64,000 bases of DNA from DASUPK01 sp963736305 (GCA_963736305.1 CAVTOD010000009.1:48411-112410), one strand, 5' to 3'. Counted from the stretch's first letter, positions 1-9,298 are shown. Made by a program: numbers and translations. Notes: generated by a model not told the origin, from the letters alone.

Positions 1-723
1 GATGGCTCGCGGGACGTCAACGTCGGGCTCCACACCGCTCGCCGCCTGCTGCTGGAGCTGACCGACCTGGGCCTCGCGATCGGCTGCGAGTTCCTCGACC
101 CGATCACGCCGCAGTACATCTCCGACGTCGTGTCGTGGGGAGCGATCGGCGCGCGCACGACCGAGAGCCAGATCCACCGCCAGCTCGCCTCGGGCCTCTC
201 GATGCCGGTCGGGTTCAAGAACGGGACGGCCGGCAGCATCAAGCTCGCCGTCGACGCCGTGCGGGCGGCGGCCGGCCCTCACGCGTTCGCTGGCGTGGAC
301 GTCAGCGGGACCCCGGCGATCCTCTACACGGAGGGCAATCCCGACTGCCACGTGATCCTGCGCGGCGGGAAGGGGGCGCCGAACTACGACTCCGGCAGCG
401 TCGCTGCGGCGCTGGACCAGCTCGGCGACGCCGGCCTGCAGGAGCGGATCGTGATCGACGCCTCCCACGACAACAGCGGCAAGGACCACGAGCGCCAACC
501 TCTGGTCGTCAGCGAGATCGCTAACCAGATCGCGGCCGGCAACGGCGCGATCGTCGGCGTGATGATGGAGTCGTTCCTCGTCGCCGGGCGCCAGGACCTC
601 GAGTCCGACGGCGACCTGATCTACGGTCAGTCGATCACCGACGCCTGCATGGACTGGGACGCAACCGTGCTGACCCTGGACCGGCTCGCGTCGGCCGTGC
701 GAAAGCGCCGCGAAGCCGGCTGA
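1..723 (+). CDS. aroF: 3-deoxy-7-phosphoheptulonate (DAHP) synthase, class I AroF/G/H type, 3' part
   Basis: The reading frame is open from the first base and gives the last 240 residues; about a third of a normal ~350-residue enzyme lies upstream of the window. It condenses phosphoenolpyruvate with erythrose 4-phosphate, the first step of the shikimate pathway. Recognisable blocks are CEFLDPITPQYISD, SWGAIGARTTESQ, GFKNGTAG, NPDCHVILRGG, the IDASHDNSGK metal/substrate block and SITDAC near the end, in the AroG order. It stops 2 nt before tyrA, followed by aroA, so this is an aromatic amino acid operon. The amino-terminal part that usually carries the feedback-regulatory site is not visible. 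Confidence 0.93.
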   Translation, partial: DGSRDVNVGLHTARRLLLELTDLGLAIGCEFLDPITPQYISDVVSWGAIGARTTESQIHRQLASGLSMPVGFKNGTAGSIKLAVDAVRAAAGPHAFAGVDVSGTPAILYTEGNPDCHVILRGGKGAPNYDSGSVAAALDQLGDAGLQERIVIDASHDNSGKDHERQPLVVSEIANQIAAGNGAIVGVMMESFLVAGRQDLESDGDLIYGQSITDACMDWDATVLTLDRLASAVRKRREAG

Positions 724-725
724 CC

Positions 726-1802
726 ATGAAGATCGCCGTCCTCGGCGTGGGCCTGATCGGGGGATCGATCGGACTCGCCGCCCGCGCCAGACTCGACGCC
801 GAGGTCGCCGGATTCGACCCGGACCGCGAGCTGCTCGACCGGGCGACCGAGCTCGGTGCGATCGACTCCGCTCACGACTCGGTCGCATCCGCCGTGCAGG
901 GCGCCGAGCTCGTCTTCTGTGCCGCCCCGGTGATGGCGCTGCCCGATCTCGTGGCCCAGGCCCTCGACGCCGCCGGAGAGGACTGCGCCGTCACGGACGT
1001 CGGCTCCGTGAAACGCGAGGTGATCGCCGCGCTCGGCTCGGACAGCCGCTTCATCGGCGGGCATCCCCTCGCGGGCGCGGAGACGTCGGGCGTGGAGAAC
1101 GCGCGCGCCGATCTCTTCGAGGGCGCCCGCTGGTACCTCACCCCGACCTCGAACACCGGAGGGGTTCTCTACGACCGCGTCCAGCGGGCGATCGCCGACA
1201 TCGGCGGAAGGCCGCAGGCAATCGAGGCGGAGACCCACGACCGGCTGATGGCGACGATCAGCCACCTGCCGCACGTGGTCGCCAACGTCCTCGTCACGCA
1301 GGCCGCGACGGCGCTGAGCGAGGAGGCCGAGCACTTGCCGGAGGTCGGGCCGAGCTTCCGCGACGCCACGCGAGTCGCCGGGGCAAACCCGGCGATCTGG
1401 GGCGACATCTTCGCGGGGAACCGCGAAGCGGTCGCAGCCGAGATCGACGCCGCCGTGGCACGCCTTGCCGAGGCGGCCGAGCTGCTCCGTTCTGGCGATC
1501 AGGAGGCAGTGGTGGCCTGGCAGGAGCAGGCCGGGAGCCGGCGCCGCGAGCTGATCGAGGCCGAGATCGCCGGCGGCCCGCTCCACGAGCTCCGGGTGCG
1601 GGTCCCGAACCGCCCGGGGATCGTCGCCGAGGTTGCGCTCGAGCTCGGGCGCGCAGGCGTCAACATCGAGGACATGGCGCTCTACCCCGCGGCCGACATG
1701 ACGTCCGGCGCGATCTCCATTTACGTCGCCGGCGATGAAGAGGCCGAGCGGGCTGAGCGACTCGTGCGCGATCTCGGCCACGACGTCTCCAGGGCCGAAT
1801 GA
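726..1802 (+). CDS. tyrA: Prephenate dehydrogenase with C-terminal ACT domain
   Basis: Oxidative decarboxylation of prephenate (or arogenate) with NAD(P)+, leading to tyrosine. The protein has 358 residues. The Rossmann motif GVGLIGGSIGL lies at the very N-terminus, followed by the helical dimerisation region with GGHPLAGAETSG and the HD...ATISHLPHVVA block. An ACT domain starts near residue 287 (HELRVRVPNRPGIVAEV), as expected for amino acid feedback control. The ATG is 2 nt after the DAHP synthase stop, and the 3' end overlaps aroA by 4 nt (ATGA), which suggests translational coupling. Substrate choice between prephenate and arogenate cannot be read from the sequence. Confidence 0.93.
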   Translation: MKIAVLGVGLIGGSIGLAARARLDAEVAGFDPDRELLDRATELGAIDSAHDSVASAVQGAELVFCAAPVMALPDLVAQALDAAGEDCAVTDVGSVKREVIAALGSDSRFIGGHPLAGAETSGVENARADLFEGARWYLTPTSNTGGVLYDRVQRAIADIGGRPQAIEAETHDRLMATISHLPHVVANVLVTQAATALSEEAEHLPEVGPSFRDATRVAGANPAIWGDIFAGNREAVAAEIDAAVARLAEAAELLRSGDQEAVVAWQEQAGSRRRELIEAEIAGGPLHELRVRVPNRPGIVAEVALELGRAGVNIEDMALYPAADMTSGAISIYVAGDEEAERAERLVRDLGHDVSRAE

Positions 1803-3121
1803 CGCGGTTCGATCCCGCCGGACCGCTGAGGGGCGAGCTGCGCCCGCCGCCCGACAAGTCCGTCACCCACCGGGCGGCGCTGATCGGGGCGATGGCGGAC
1901 GGCTCGACCAGGATCACGGGGTACCTCGACTCCCAGGACACGAGGGCGACGCTGCGCGCCGTCGCGGCGGTTGGTGCAGAGGTCCGAGAGGGCGAGGCCG
2001 ACGACCACGGCGGGCTGTTCGTCGAGATCGAGGGCGTGGGCCTGCGTGGCGCGCGCTCGGCGGAGATCGACGTCGGCAATGCGGGGACGCTCTTGCGGAT
2101 CATGCCCGGGTGGCTGGCGGGGCAGCCGCAGGGCGAATGGACCCTCGACGGGGACCATTCGATCCGGCGCCGGCCGGTTGACCGAATCGCCGAGCCTCTG
2201 CGGCGGATGGGAGCGTCCGTCGAGTGCCGCGACGGCCGCCTGCCGCCGCTCCACGTGCGCGGCTCGCGGCTGCATGGAATCGACTACGAGATGCCCGTTG
2301 CCAGCGCCCAGGTCAAGTCCTGTCTGCTCCTCGCGGGGCTGTTGGCCGAGGGCGAGACGGCAATCCACGAGCCGCTCTGGACTCGCGACCACACCGAGCG
2401 GATGCTCGCCGCGATGGGCGCCTCGATCCGGCGCGACGGCGATGCGCTGATCATCTCCCCGGTCGAGCGCCTGGAGGCGGGGGACGTCCCGGTGCCGGGT
2501 GACTTCTCCTCCGCGGCCTTCTTCATCGCAGGCGCCCTGCTGGTGCCTGGCAGCGAGGTCGCGCTGCGCGAGGTGGGCATCAACCGCAGCCGGATCGGCC
2601 TCCTCTCGATTCTCTCCCGGATGGGAGTCGAGATGGGCGCAGCTCATGCGGAGGGAAGGGCGATGACCGTGGACGAGATCCGCGAGCCGGGTCCGGAGCC
2701 GATCGCGACCCTACATGTGCTGAATGCGCCCCTCCACGGCGCCACGATCACCGCCGCCGAGGTCCCCGCCGCGATCGACGAGCTGCCGCTGGTCGCACTG
2801 CTCGCCTGCTTCGCCGAGGGAGAGACCGTGGTCGGAGGCGCCGAGGAGCTGCGAGCGAAGGAGTCCGATCGGATCGCGGGAGTGGTCGAGGGACTGGCGG
2901 GCCTCGGGGCTGAGATCGAGGCACAACCCGATGGGTTCGCGGTCCGGGGCGCAAGCGGGCTGCGCGGCGGGAGGCTCGATGCTCGCGGCGATCACCGCCT
3001 GGCGATGGTCGGTGCGATCGCGGGCCTCGCCTCGAAGGAGGGCGTCGAGGTAGACGGCTTCGAGGCGGTGTCGGTCAGCTACCCGCGCTTCGAACGGGAC
3101 CTGCGCGCGCTACTCGCCTGA
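1799..3121 (+). CDS. aroA: 3-phosphoshikimate 1-carboxyvinyltransferase (EPSP synthase)
   Basis: Transfers enolpyruvyl from PEP to shikimate 3-phosphate. The protein has 440 residues, the usual length. Key blocks are PPDKSVTHRAALIGAMADG (PEP/S3P lysine and arginine), IDVGNAGTLLRIM (the GNAGT loop with the ordinary Gly of glyphosate-sensitive enzymes), ASAQVKSCLLLAGL, PGDFSSAAFF, ELRAKESDRI and DHRLAMVGAIAGL. It starts inside the tyrA stop (ATGA). Its 3' end overlaps the convergent cupin gene by 12 nt. Confidence 0.95.
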   Translation: MTRFDPAGPLRGELRPPPDKSVTHRAALIGAMADGSTRITGYLDSQDTRATLRAVAAVGAEVREGEADDHGGLFVEIEGVGLRGARSAEIDVGNAGTLLRIMPGWLAGQPQGEWTLDGDHSIRRRPVDRIAEPLRRMGASVECRDGRLPPLHVRGSRLHGIDYEMPVASAQVKSCLLLAGLLAEGETAIHEPLWTRDHTERMLAAMGASIRRDGDALIISPVERLEAGDVPVPGDFSSAAFFIAGALLVPGSEVALREVGINRSRIGLLSILSRMGVEMGAAHAEGRAMTVDEIREPGPEPIATLHVLNAPLHGATITAAEVPAAIDELPLVALLACFAEGETVVGGAEELRAKESDRIAGVVEGLAGLGAEIEAQPDGFAVRGASGLRGGRLDARGDHRLAMVGAIAGLASKEGVEVDGFEAVSVSYPRFERDLRALLA

Positions 3122-3445
3122 GACCTGGGAGGGATGCCCGTCGCCCGGCCAGGGCGCCAGCACGAGGAGGATGCGTGCGTCCTCGAGGGCCGTCACTTCG
3201 TGGCGTTCCGCTGGATCGAAGATCGCCAGCAGGCCCGTCGAGCCCTCAGCCGAGTCGCCGTCCGGAGTGGCGATTCCGATCATCCCGTCGATCACGAGGA
3301 CCCAGGCGCGCTCGTGCACCTGGTGCTCCTGGAGCTGCTCGCCCTTCGGCAGGTTGATGACGATCGCCCGGCCCTCGGACTCGGAGTCGAGGACCTGCGG
3401 CTGGCGTGGCTCGACCGGCAGCTCGTTGAGATTCCAGCTCTCCAT
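3110..3445 (-). CDS. Small cupin-domain protein
   Basis: 111 residues beginning MESWNLNELPV. It has a single conserved beta-barrel pattern with GEQLQEHQVHERAWVLV, then a glycine turn, then FDPAERHEVTALEDAR, resembling cupin motifs 1 and 2. The His/Glu metal ligands are only partly canonical, so metal binding is uncertain. No enzymatic function can be assigned; small cupins of this type are often sensors or stress proteins. The gene is divergent from cmk (76 bp between starts) and convergent with aroA. A TAGAGT box lies 11 nt upstream of the ATG. Confidence 0.7.
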   Translation of the reverse strand: MESWNLNELPVEPRQPQVLDSESEGRAIVINLPKGEQLQEHQVHERAWVLVIDGMIGIATPDGDSAEGSTGLLAIFDPAERHEVTALEDARILLVLAPWPGDGHPSQVSGE

Positions 3446-3508
3446 TGACACGCGGCACTCTATATCCACGCTCGCATTGATGAAACCGCTGGTACGGGGC
3501 GGTACCCG

Positions 3509-3514
3509 TTTAAT
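3509..3514 (+). promoter_or_regulatory. -10 box for leaderless cmk
   Basis: TTTAAT lies 7 nt before ATG 3522. Five of six bases match TATAAT. It supports ATG 3522 rather than ATG 3513, which the box would overlap. Confidence 0.45.
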
Positions 3515-3521
3515 GGGGGGC

Positions 3522-4160
3522 ATGGTGATCGCGATCGACGGCCCCGCCGGGGCCGGCAAGTCCACCGTGGCCAGGGGCGTCGCCAGGGCGCTCGGCTTCA
3601 CCTACCTCGATTCCGGGGCCATGTACCGCTGCGCGGCCCTCGCCGCGCTCGACAGGCACGTGCCGCTCGAGGACGGCGAGCGGCTGGGGGAGATGGCCTG
3701 GGATCTCGAGATCGGCTTCGACGGCGATTCCGTTCAGCTCGACGGCACTGCGGTCGGCGGCAGGATCCGCTCCCCCGAGGTGACGATCGCGGCCTCCAAG
3801 GTGTCGGTGCATCCGCAGGTGCGACAAGCGATGGTCAAGCGCCAGCGCGAGCTGATCGCGGCCGGAAACTACGTTGCTGAGGGCCGCGACATCGGGACCG
3901 TGGTCAGCCCCGACTCCCCGCTGAAGGTGTTTCTCACGGCGAGCGAGGAGGAGCGTGCGCGCCGCCGGGCCGCCGAGACCGGGCAGCCCGTCGCCGAGGT
4001 GCGCGAGGCGATCGACGAGCGCGACAGCCGCGATCAGGGTCGCGAGCACGGCGCTCTCCGTGCCGCCGACGACTCGGTCGCCGTGGATACCACCGAGCTG
4101 ACACCCGACCAGGTCGTCGAGCGGATCGCGGAGCTCGCCCGCGAGCGCGGGATCGCCTGA
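3522..4160 (+). CDS. cmk: Cytidylate kinase
   Basis: Phosphorylates CMP/dCMP with ATP. The protein has 212 residues. It starts MVIAIDGPAGAGKSTVAR, so the P-loop is at residues 6-14, followed by the NMP-binding block YLDSGAMYRCAALAA, the AEGRDIGTVV core and the arginine-rich lid EEERARRRAAETG. The ATG at 3522 is preferred over the in-frame ATG at 3513 because a TTTAAT box sits 7 nt upstream and there is no SD. The stop overlaps the der ATG by 1 nt. The aroA-cmk-der arrangement is common in actinobacteria. Confidence 0.93.
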   Translation: MVIAIDGPAGAGKSTVARGVARALGFTYLDSGAMYRCAALAALDRHVPLEDGERLGEMAWDLEIGFDGDSVQLDGTAVGGRIRSPEVTIAASKVSVHPQVRQAMVKRQRELIAAGNYVAEGRDIGTVVSPDSPLKVFLTASEEERARRRAAETGQPVAEVREAIDERDSRDQGREHGALRAADDSVAVDTTELTPDQVVERIAELARERGIA

Positions 4161-5551
4161 TGGAAGGGGCCGGCACGAGTCCCGGGCCGCACGCCCGCGC
4201 CCTCCGTCGCCGGCCGGCGGTCGCAGTTGTCGGCTTTCCGAACGCCGGGAAGAGCACGCTCGTCAACCGGCTCGCCGGTGGTCGGGAGGCCGTGGTGGAC
4301 GCGGAGCCCGGCGTGACGCGGGACCGGCGCGCGCTGGAATGCGAATGGAACGGCCTGAGCTTCGACCTGATCGACACTGGCGGCGTGGACCTGGCGGACG
4401 CCGACGCGCTGGCGCGAGCCGTGCAGTCGCAGGCGCGGACGGCGATCGAGGATGCAGAGGTGATCCTGATCGTGGTGGACGCGCGCGCCGGGCTTGGGCC
4501 CGGCGACGCCGAGTTGGCGGACCTCTTGAGACGGTCCGGCCGCCCCGTCGTGGTGGCCGCGAACAAGATCGACCGGGTCGAGGACGAGGCGATTGCCGCG
4601 GAGCTCAACGGGCTCGGCCTCGGCGAGCCGCTGCCGGTCTCGGCGAGCCACGGCCTTGGCACCGGGGACTTGCTGGACCGTTTGGTCGATGAGCTCCGCA
4701 GGCACACCGTGGAAGCGGTGGAGGACGAAGCCGATGAGACCCCCCGCATCGCGATCCTCGGCCGCCCGAACGTCGGCAAGTCCTCTCTGCTGAACGCACT
4801 GCTCGGTTCCGAGCGGGTGATCGTCAGCGACGTCGCCGGGACCACTCGCGACCCGGTCGACACCGAGGCGGAGGTGGATGGCAAGCGCGTCGTCCTGGTC
4901 GACACCGCCGGGCTGCGGCGCAGGGGCAAGGTCGCGGGCACGGTCGGCTACTACGCGCAGCTGCGCTCCGAGCGCGCGGCGGAACGAGCAGACGCCGCGA
5001 TTGTGGTGTGCGACGCGACCGAGGGCGTCACCTCCGAGGACCTGCGCGTCGCGGAGCTCGCCATGCGCTCGGGCTGCGCCAGCGTCCTCGCGCTGAACAA
5101 GTGGGATGAATCCCGCACCGATCTCGACGACGCCCGGGCCCGCGTGAAGCAGAAGAATCGCCTGCGCCCGCCCGTCCTTACCTGCTCTGCCGTGACCGGC
5201 CGCGGCATCGGCGCCGTCCTGCGACAGGCGATCGTCCTCGCGGAGCGATCGGCGGAGCGGATCCCCACCCCGGAGCTCAACAAGTTCATCGCTACGGTGG
5301 TCGCCGACCGCCCGCCGCCCCAGCGCCATGGCCGGCGCCTGCGGCTCTATTACGCAGCCCAGTTCGGCAGGCGTCCTCCGCGCTTCGCGATCCAGGTGAA
5401 CGACCGCAGGCTGATCACCCGCGATTGGGCCTTCCACCTCGAGAACCGGCTGCGCGACGCCTACTCGCTCGAGGGCGTCCCGCTAGTGATCGACTACGTC
5501 CCCCGCAAGGGGAGGGGTGACCGGAGCGCGCAGCGGGCGGGCCGGGTATAA
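4160..5551 (+). CDS. der: Ribosome biogenesis GTPase Der (EngA)
   Basis: Tandem-GTPase 50S assembly factor of 463 residues. G domain 1 begins near residue 20 with a variant P-loop GFPNAGKST and has NKID. G domain 2 begins near residue 195 with the classic GRPNVGKSS, DTAGLRRRGK and NKWDES. The C-terminal KH-like domain (RLRLYYAAQFGRRPPRFA) follows. The first P-loop has Phe-Pro-Asn-Ala where GRPNVGKS is usual; GKS is kept, so nucleotide binding should be retained. It is translationally coupled to cmk. Confidence 0.95.
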   Translation: MEGAGTSPGPHARALRRRPAVAVVGFPNAGKSTLVNRLAGGREAVVDAEPGVTRDRRALECEWNGLSFDLIDTGGVDLADADALARAVQSQARTAIEDAEVILIVVDARAGLGPGDAELADLLRRSGRPVVVAANKIDRVEDEAIAAELNGLGLGEPLPVSASHGLGTGDLLDRLVDELRRHTVEAVEDEADETPRIAILGRPNVGKSSLLNALLGSERVIVSDVAGTTRDPVDTEAEVDGKRVVLVDTAGLRRRGKVAGTVGYYAQLRSERAAERADAAIVVCDATEGVTSEDLRVAELAMRSGCASVLALNKWDESRTDLDDARARVKQKNRLRPPVLTCSAVTGRGIGAVLRQAIVLAERSAERIPTPELNKFIATVVADRPPPQRHGRRLRLYYAAQFGRRPPRFAIQVNDRRLITRDWAFHLENRLRDAYSLEGVPLVIDYVPRKGRGDRSAQRAGRV

Positions 5552-5552
5552 C
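5547..5552 (+). promoter_or_regulatory. -10 box for leaderless DUF3352 gene
   Basis: TATAAC lies 8 nt upstream of the GTG start at 5561, inside the last codons of der. Confidence 0.5.
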
Positions 5553-5560
5553 CGGCGGCC

Positions 5561-7549
5561 GTGAGTGAGGAGAGAGGGGGCTCCGACAGGAGCCACCCGA
5601 TTGATGATGCCGGCGATTCCGGGGGCAAGAAGGCCCCCGGCGAGACCGGCGAGAAGCAGGGGAGGCAGCGCCGCCGCGCGCGGTTCCGCCGCCGCGTCAG
5701 CCTGCCGCGACCGAAGCTCCCGAAGCCGAAGCTCTCTCGTCCGAAGGTCCCGAAGCCGAGCGTCTCCGCCCCGAAGCTGCCACAGCCGAAGGTGCCGAAG
5801 GGGGCGGACGACCTCTGGTTCCGGTTAGTCACCCGGCTGCGGGCGATCGGCTACTGGCTGAGGGAGAAGGGGCAGGCACTCTGGCGCCTGTTGAAGCGGG
5901 CGGCGGCCGGGATCGCCTTCTGGTGGTCCAAGCGCTCACCCGCGGCCCGCATGCGGATCTTCGCCGTCGCGGGCGTGGTCGTCCTCTATCTGATCGTCAA
6001 GTTCCTGCCGGTTCCGGGGGTTCCCTGCGAGATCTCGGCGGCGAAGGAATGCGCGCCCTCGAACGACACGATCGCCTACGTGCCCCGCGACGCGCTGCTC
6101 TACGCGCACGTCACGGTGAACAGCGACAGCCACCAGTGGGACCTCGCCGGCGACCTCCACGACGAGCTCCCGAACTTCGCGGCCCTGCTGCAGAGCGACA
6201 CGAGCTCGCTCGCCACGCCGGCGGGCCGCCCGGTCGACCTCGGGCATGAGGTCCTGCCGTGGGCGAAGGACGACCTCTCGCTGCTCGGCGTCCCGGGGCC
6301 CAAGGGGACGACGGCCGAGGCCTACATAGCCGGGGTGGGAGACAGCGCCAAGGCGAACCAGTTCATGGCGAGCCTCTCCCCCGGCGGGCAGGCGAAGCAG
6401 GCGAAGGTCGGAGACGCCACGCTGAGCGTCTCTCCGACCGGGCTTGCCACAGCCCGTTCGGGCGATCAGGCCCTGTTCGGCGGCGTGGTCGCCGTTCGTG
6501 CCGCGCTCGCCGCCCGCTCCGGGACCGTGCCCCGGCTGGAGGGCTCCGGCCAAGACGCCGCGCGCGCGGAGCTGCCCGACGTTCGCCTCGCGGAGATCTA
6601 TCTCTCCCGGGCGGGTGTGAGCCGGATGCTGGCCGGCCGGCAGGGCAGCGCGACCCAGCTCGGCACCTTCGTCGACTATGGGGCGACCACCGCCATGGCC
6701 GCGTCTCTGCGGGCGCGAGACGACGGCGTCGAGGTGAACCTCGTCAGCGATCTCGACCCGAAGCTCGAGCAGAAGAGCCCCACGGTCTTCGCCGGCCTCC
6801 CTCAGTTCGAGCCGGGCCTGGCTGACGAGGCGGGGGCCGATGCGCTCGCCTACATCGGGGTGGGAGATCTGGGGCCCGCGCTGAACGAGGCCCTGGCGAC
6901 CGCGGGAACCGGGGCACAGGGACTGGCGGGCTCGCTCAGGAAGCTGGCGCAGAGCCTCCAGCAGCAGGCCGGGGTCGATCCGCTCAAGGACCTGCTCCCG
7001 GCGCTGGGCGGGCAGGCCGCCCTCGTCGCGGAGCCGACCAGCAGCGTCCCCTCTGTGAGCCTGATCGTCGACGGCGTCGACGAACAGAAGGCGGGGGACG
7101 CGCTGGCGTCGCTCCAGCAGCCGCTTCTGCGCTCGATCGGCACTGGAGGGCCGCAGGTTCCTTCCTTCCAAACCAAGGAGATCGACGGTGTCGCCGTGCA
7201 CTCGGTGCAGGTCTCGCCGAGCGTGGATCTCTCCTACGCGATCTTCGACGGCAAGCTGGTGATCTCCACGCAGCCCGAGGGGATCTCGCAGGTTCGCTCG
7301 AGCGGCGACAGCCTGGGCGGGACCGGCGCATACGGGGCGGCCACGGAACATCTCCCCGACCGGGTCTCGGCGCTAGTCTTTCTCAACCTCGATGAGGTGT
7401 TGGGGTTGGCCGAGCAGGCCGGCCTGGCGGAGGATCCACTGTTTGCCTCTATCAGCGAAGACATCTCGCACGTTCAGTCTCTCGGCCTCGCCGTGAGAGG
7501 GAGCGACGAGGAGCTTCGCTCAGAGCTCTTCCTGGCCATCCACCACTGA
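5561..7549 (+). CDS. DUF3352-family membrane-anchored protein with basic Pro/Lys repeat
   Basis: 662 residues of unknown function. The N-terminal cytoplasmic part is very basic and contains a proline-lysine repeat at about residues 47-80 (units such as LPKPKL, RPKVPKP, PQPKVPK). One transmembrane helix follows at about residues 131-150 (IFAVAGVVVLYLIVKFL). The large extracytoplasmic part resembles DUF3352 (APSNDTIAYVPRDALLYAHV near its start, repeated LPALGGQAALV-type segments). Start GTG 5561 fits a TATAAC box 8 nt upstream. It lies between der and metK. DUF3352 has no established role; surface or envelope localisation is inferred from topology only. Confidence 0.75.
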   Translation: MSEERGGSDRSHPIDDAGDSGGKKAPGETGEKQGRQRRRARFRRRVSLPRPKLPKPKLSRPKVPKPSVSAPKLPQPKVPKGADDLWFRLVTRLRAIGYWLREKGQALWRLLKRAAAGIAFWWSKRSPAARMRIFAVAGVVVLYLIVKFLPVPGVPCEISAAKECAPSNDTIAYVPRDALLYAHVTVNSDSHQWDLAGDLHDELPNFAALLQSDTSSLATPAGRPVDLGHEVLPWAKDDLSLLGVPGPKGTTAEAYIAGVGDSAKANQFMASLSPGGQAKQAKVGDATLSVSPTGLATARSGDQALFGGVVAVRAALAARSGTVPRLEGSGQDAARAELPDVRLAEIYLSRAGVSRMLAGRQGSATQLGTFVDYGATTAMAASLRARDDGVEVNLVSDLDPKLEQKSPTVFAGLPQFEPGLADEAGADALAYIGVGDLGPALNEALATAGTGAQGLAGSLRKLAQSLQQQAGVDPLKDLLPALGGQAALVAEPTSSVPSVSLIVDGVDEQKAGDALASLQQPLLRSIGTGGPQVPSFQTKEIDGVAVHSVQVSPSVDLSYAIFDGKLVISTQPEGISQVRSSGDSLGGTGAYGAATEHLPDRVSALVFLNLDEVLGLAEQAGLAEDPLFASISEDISHVQSLGLAVRGSDEELRSELFLAIHH

Positions 7550-7559
7550 GATAAGGATC

Positions 7560-8804
7560 ATGCAACAGCTTTCAGAGAACGAGTACCTCTTCACCTCCGA
7601 GTCCGTCACCGAGGGTCATCCGGACAAGGTCTGCGACCAGATTTCCGACGGCGTCCTCGACGCCGTGATGACCGACGACGCCACCGGCAGGGTGGCCTGC
7701 GAGTGCCTCGTGAACACCGGGCTCGTCGTGGTCTCGGGCGAAATCACCACGGAGACCTACGTGGACATCCCCGCGATCGCCCGCGAGACGATCCGCAAGA
7801 TCGGCTACGACGACCCGCGCTACGGCTTCGACCACAAGGCCTGCGCCGTGCTCAGCGCGATCGACGAGCAGTCGCCGGACATCGCCCAGGGCGTGGACAA
7901 GGGCTTCGAGCAGCGCGAGGGCGAGTCCTCGGACGAGCTCGACTCCGCCGGGGCCGGCGACCAGGGCATGATGTTCGGCTACGCGAGTCGCGAGACAAAG
8001 GCACTGATGCCGATGCCGATCCAGATCGCGCATCAGCTGGCCCGGCAGCTCGCGGAGGTCCGCAAGGCATCCGTGATCCCGTACCTCGGGCCCGACGGTA
8101 AGACCCAGGTCACCGTCCGCTACGAGAACGACCGCCCGGTTGAGATCGCCAAGGTTCTGATCTCCACGCAGCACCGCGAGGAGGCCGGCGAGCAGATGAT
8201 CCGCAACGACCTCTGGGAGCATGTCCTCGAGCCGGTCCTGCACACCGAGTACAAGGAGCTCTTCACCGAGAAGGAGCTCCTCGGGAACTTCCTCGTCAAC
8301 CCGACCGGCAAGTTCGTGATCGGCGGTCCGGTCGGCGACGCCGGGCTCACCGGCCGCAAGATCATCGTCGACACCTACGGTGGAGCCGCGCGGCACGGCG
8401 GCGGCGCCTTCTCGGGCAAGGACCCGTCGAAGGTGGACCGCTCAGCCGCGTACGCCGCCCGCTACGTGGCGAAGAACGTGGTGGCCGCCGGGCTCGCCGA
8501 GCGATGCGAGGTCCAGGTCGCCTACGCGATCGGCGTGGCGAGTCCGGTCTCCGTGATGGCGCACACCTTCGGCACCGGGAAGATTTCCGACTCGGAGATC
8601 GCCCGCCTCGTGCAGGAGAACTTCGATTTGCGCCCGGCGGCGTTCCGCCGATACCTCGACCTGCACCGCCCGATCTTCCAAAAGACCGCGGCCTACGGCC
8701 ACTTCGGCCGCGAGGACGCCGACTTCACCTGGGAGCGGACGGACCGCGCGGATCAGCTGCGCGAGGCCGCCGGGCTCGGGGCGAAGGCGGAAGCGCCCGC
8801 CTAG
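7560..8804 (+). CDS. metK: S-adenosylmethionine synthetase
   Basis: Makes SAM from ATP and methionine. The protein has 414 residues. Conserved blocks are TSESVTEGHPDKVCDQ at the N-terminus, GAGDQGMMFGYA, GGPVGDAGLTGRKIIVDTYGG and the P-loop-like GGGAFSGKDPSKVDRSAAY. The ATG follows GATAAGGATC, where AAGGA is only 2 nt from the start and so is a poor SD. No SAM riboswitch fits in the 10 nt upstream. The 3' end overlaps the convergent PH-domain gene by 4 nt. Confidence 0.97.
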   Translation: MQQLSENEYLFTSESVTEGHPDKVCDQISDGVLDAVMTDDATGRVACECLVNTGLVVVSGEITTETYVDIPAIARETIRKIGYDDPRYGFDHKACAVLSAIDEQSPDIAQGVDKGFEQREGESSDELDSAGAGDQGMMFGYASRETKALMPMPIQIAHQLARQLAEVRKASVIPYLGPDGKTQVTVRYENDRPVEIAKVLISTQHREEAGEQMIRNDLWEHVLEPVLHTEYKELFTEKELLGNFLVNPTGKFVIGGPVGDAGLTGRKIIVDTYGGAARHGGGAFSGKDPSKVDRSAAYAARYVAKNVVAAGLAERCEVQVAYAIGVASPVSVMAHTFGTGKISDSEIARLVQENFDLRPAAFRRYLDLHRPIFQKTAAYGHFGREDADFTWERTDRADQLREAAGLGAKAEAPA

Positions 8805-9286
8805 TTGGCGGGCTCGGCCTCGCCCTGGAGGCCGGAGAGAACCGGGGTCGCCTGCTCCACCTGCTGGACGACCTGCTCGGGCTGGGCCACTCCCGCGAAG
8901 ATGAAGTTTGATTCGTCCGTGCCGGCCGTCGTGAATTCGACGTCGCCGATCTGCATGATCCGCTCGTAGACGCCCTGGGTGAAGTTGACGTTCTGAACCC
9001 GTTGCAGCCGCGTCTCCTGAATGCGGCGGGCGATGATCCCGACCTTGATGTTGAGCCGGCGGTCGGTGATCGTGTAGACGGTCGCGACCCGCTTGATGAA
9101 TCCGACGAGGATGGTGATCGCAACGAGCGCGACCAGAACGACGATCGCCAGGCTGGTGCTGTCGACGAGCTTGACGATGACCGCGATCACGAGCGCCGCG
9201 AGGATCCCCTTCAGGTAGAAGCCGAGGATCGCCCGCCAGGACGGATGCCCCTGGTAGATGACGCTCTCACCGGCCTGCAGGTCCAC
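8801..9286 (-). CDS. PH domain-containing (bPH2/YdbS-type) membrane protein
   Basis: 161 residues. Two adjacent hydrophobic helices at about residues 20-65 (ILGFYLKGILAALVIAVIV and LAIVVLVALVAITILVGFI) are followed by a bacterial PH domain (VYTITDRRLNIKVGIIARRIQETRLQRVQNV) and a Gly/Thr strand region. This is the usual bPH2 layout. The function of the family is not established. GTG start 9286 lies 6 nt after a TAGCCT box on the minus strand. A C-terminal tail of about 20 residues is acidic and Gln-rich. Confidence 0.8.
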   Translation of the reverse strand: MDLQAGESVIYQGHPSWRAILGFYLKGILAALVIAVIVKLVDSTSLAIVVLVALVAITILVGFIKRVATVYTITDRRLNIKVGIIARRIQETRLQRVQNVNFTQGVYERIMQIGDVEFTTAGTDESNFIFAGVAQPEQVVQQVEQATPVLSGLQGEAEPAN

Positions 9287-9292
9287 GGCGCG

Positions 9293-9298
9293 AGGCTA
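9293..9298 (-). promoter_or_regulatory. -10 box for leaderless PH-domain gene
   Basis: TAGCCT on the minus strand, 6 nt upstream of GTG 9286. Confidence 0.5.
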
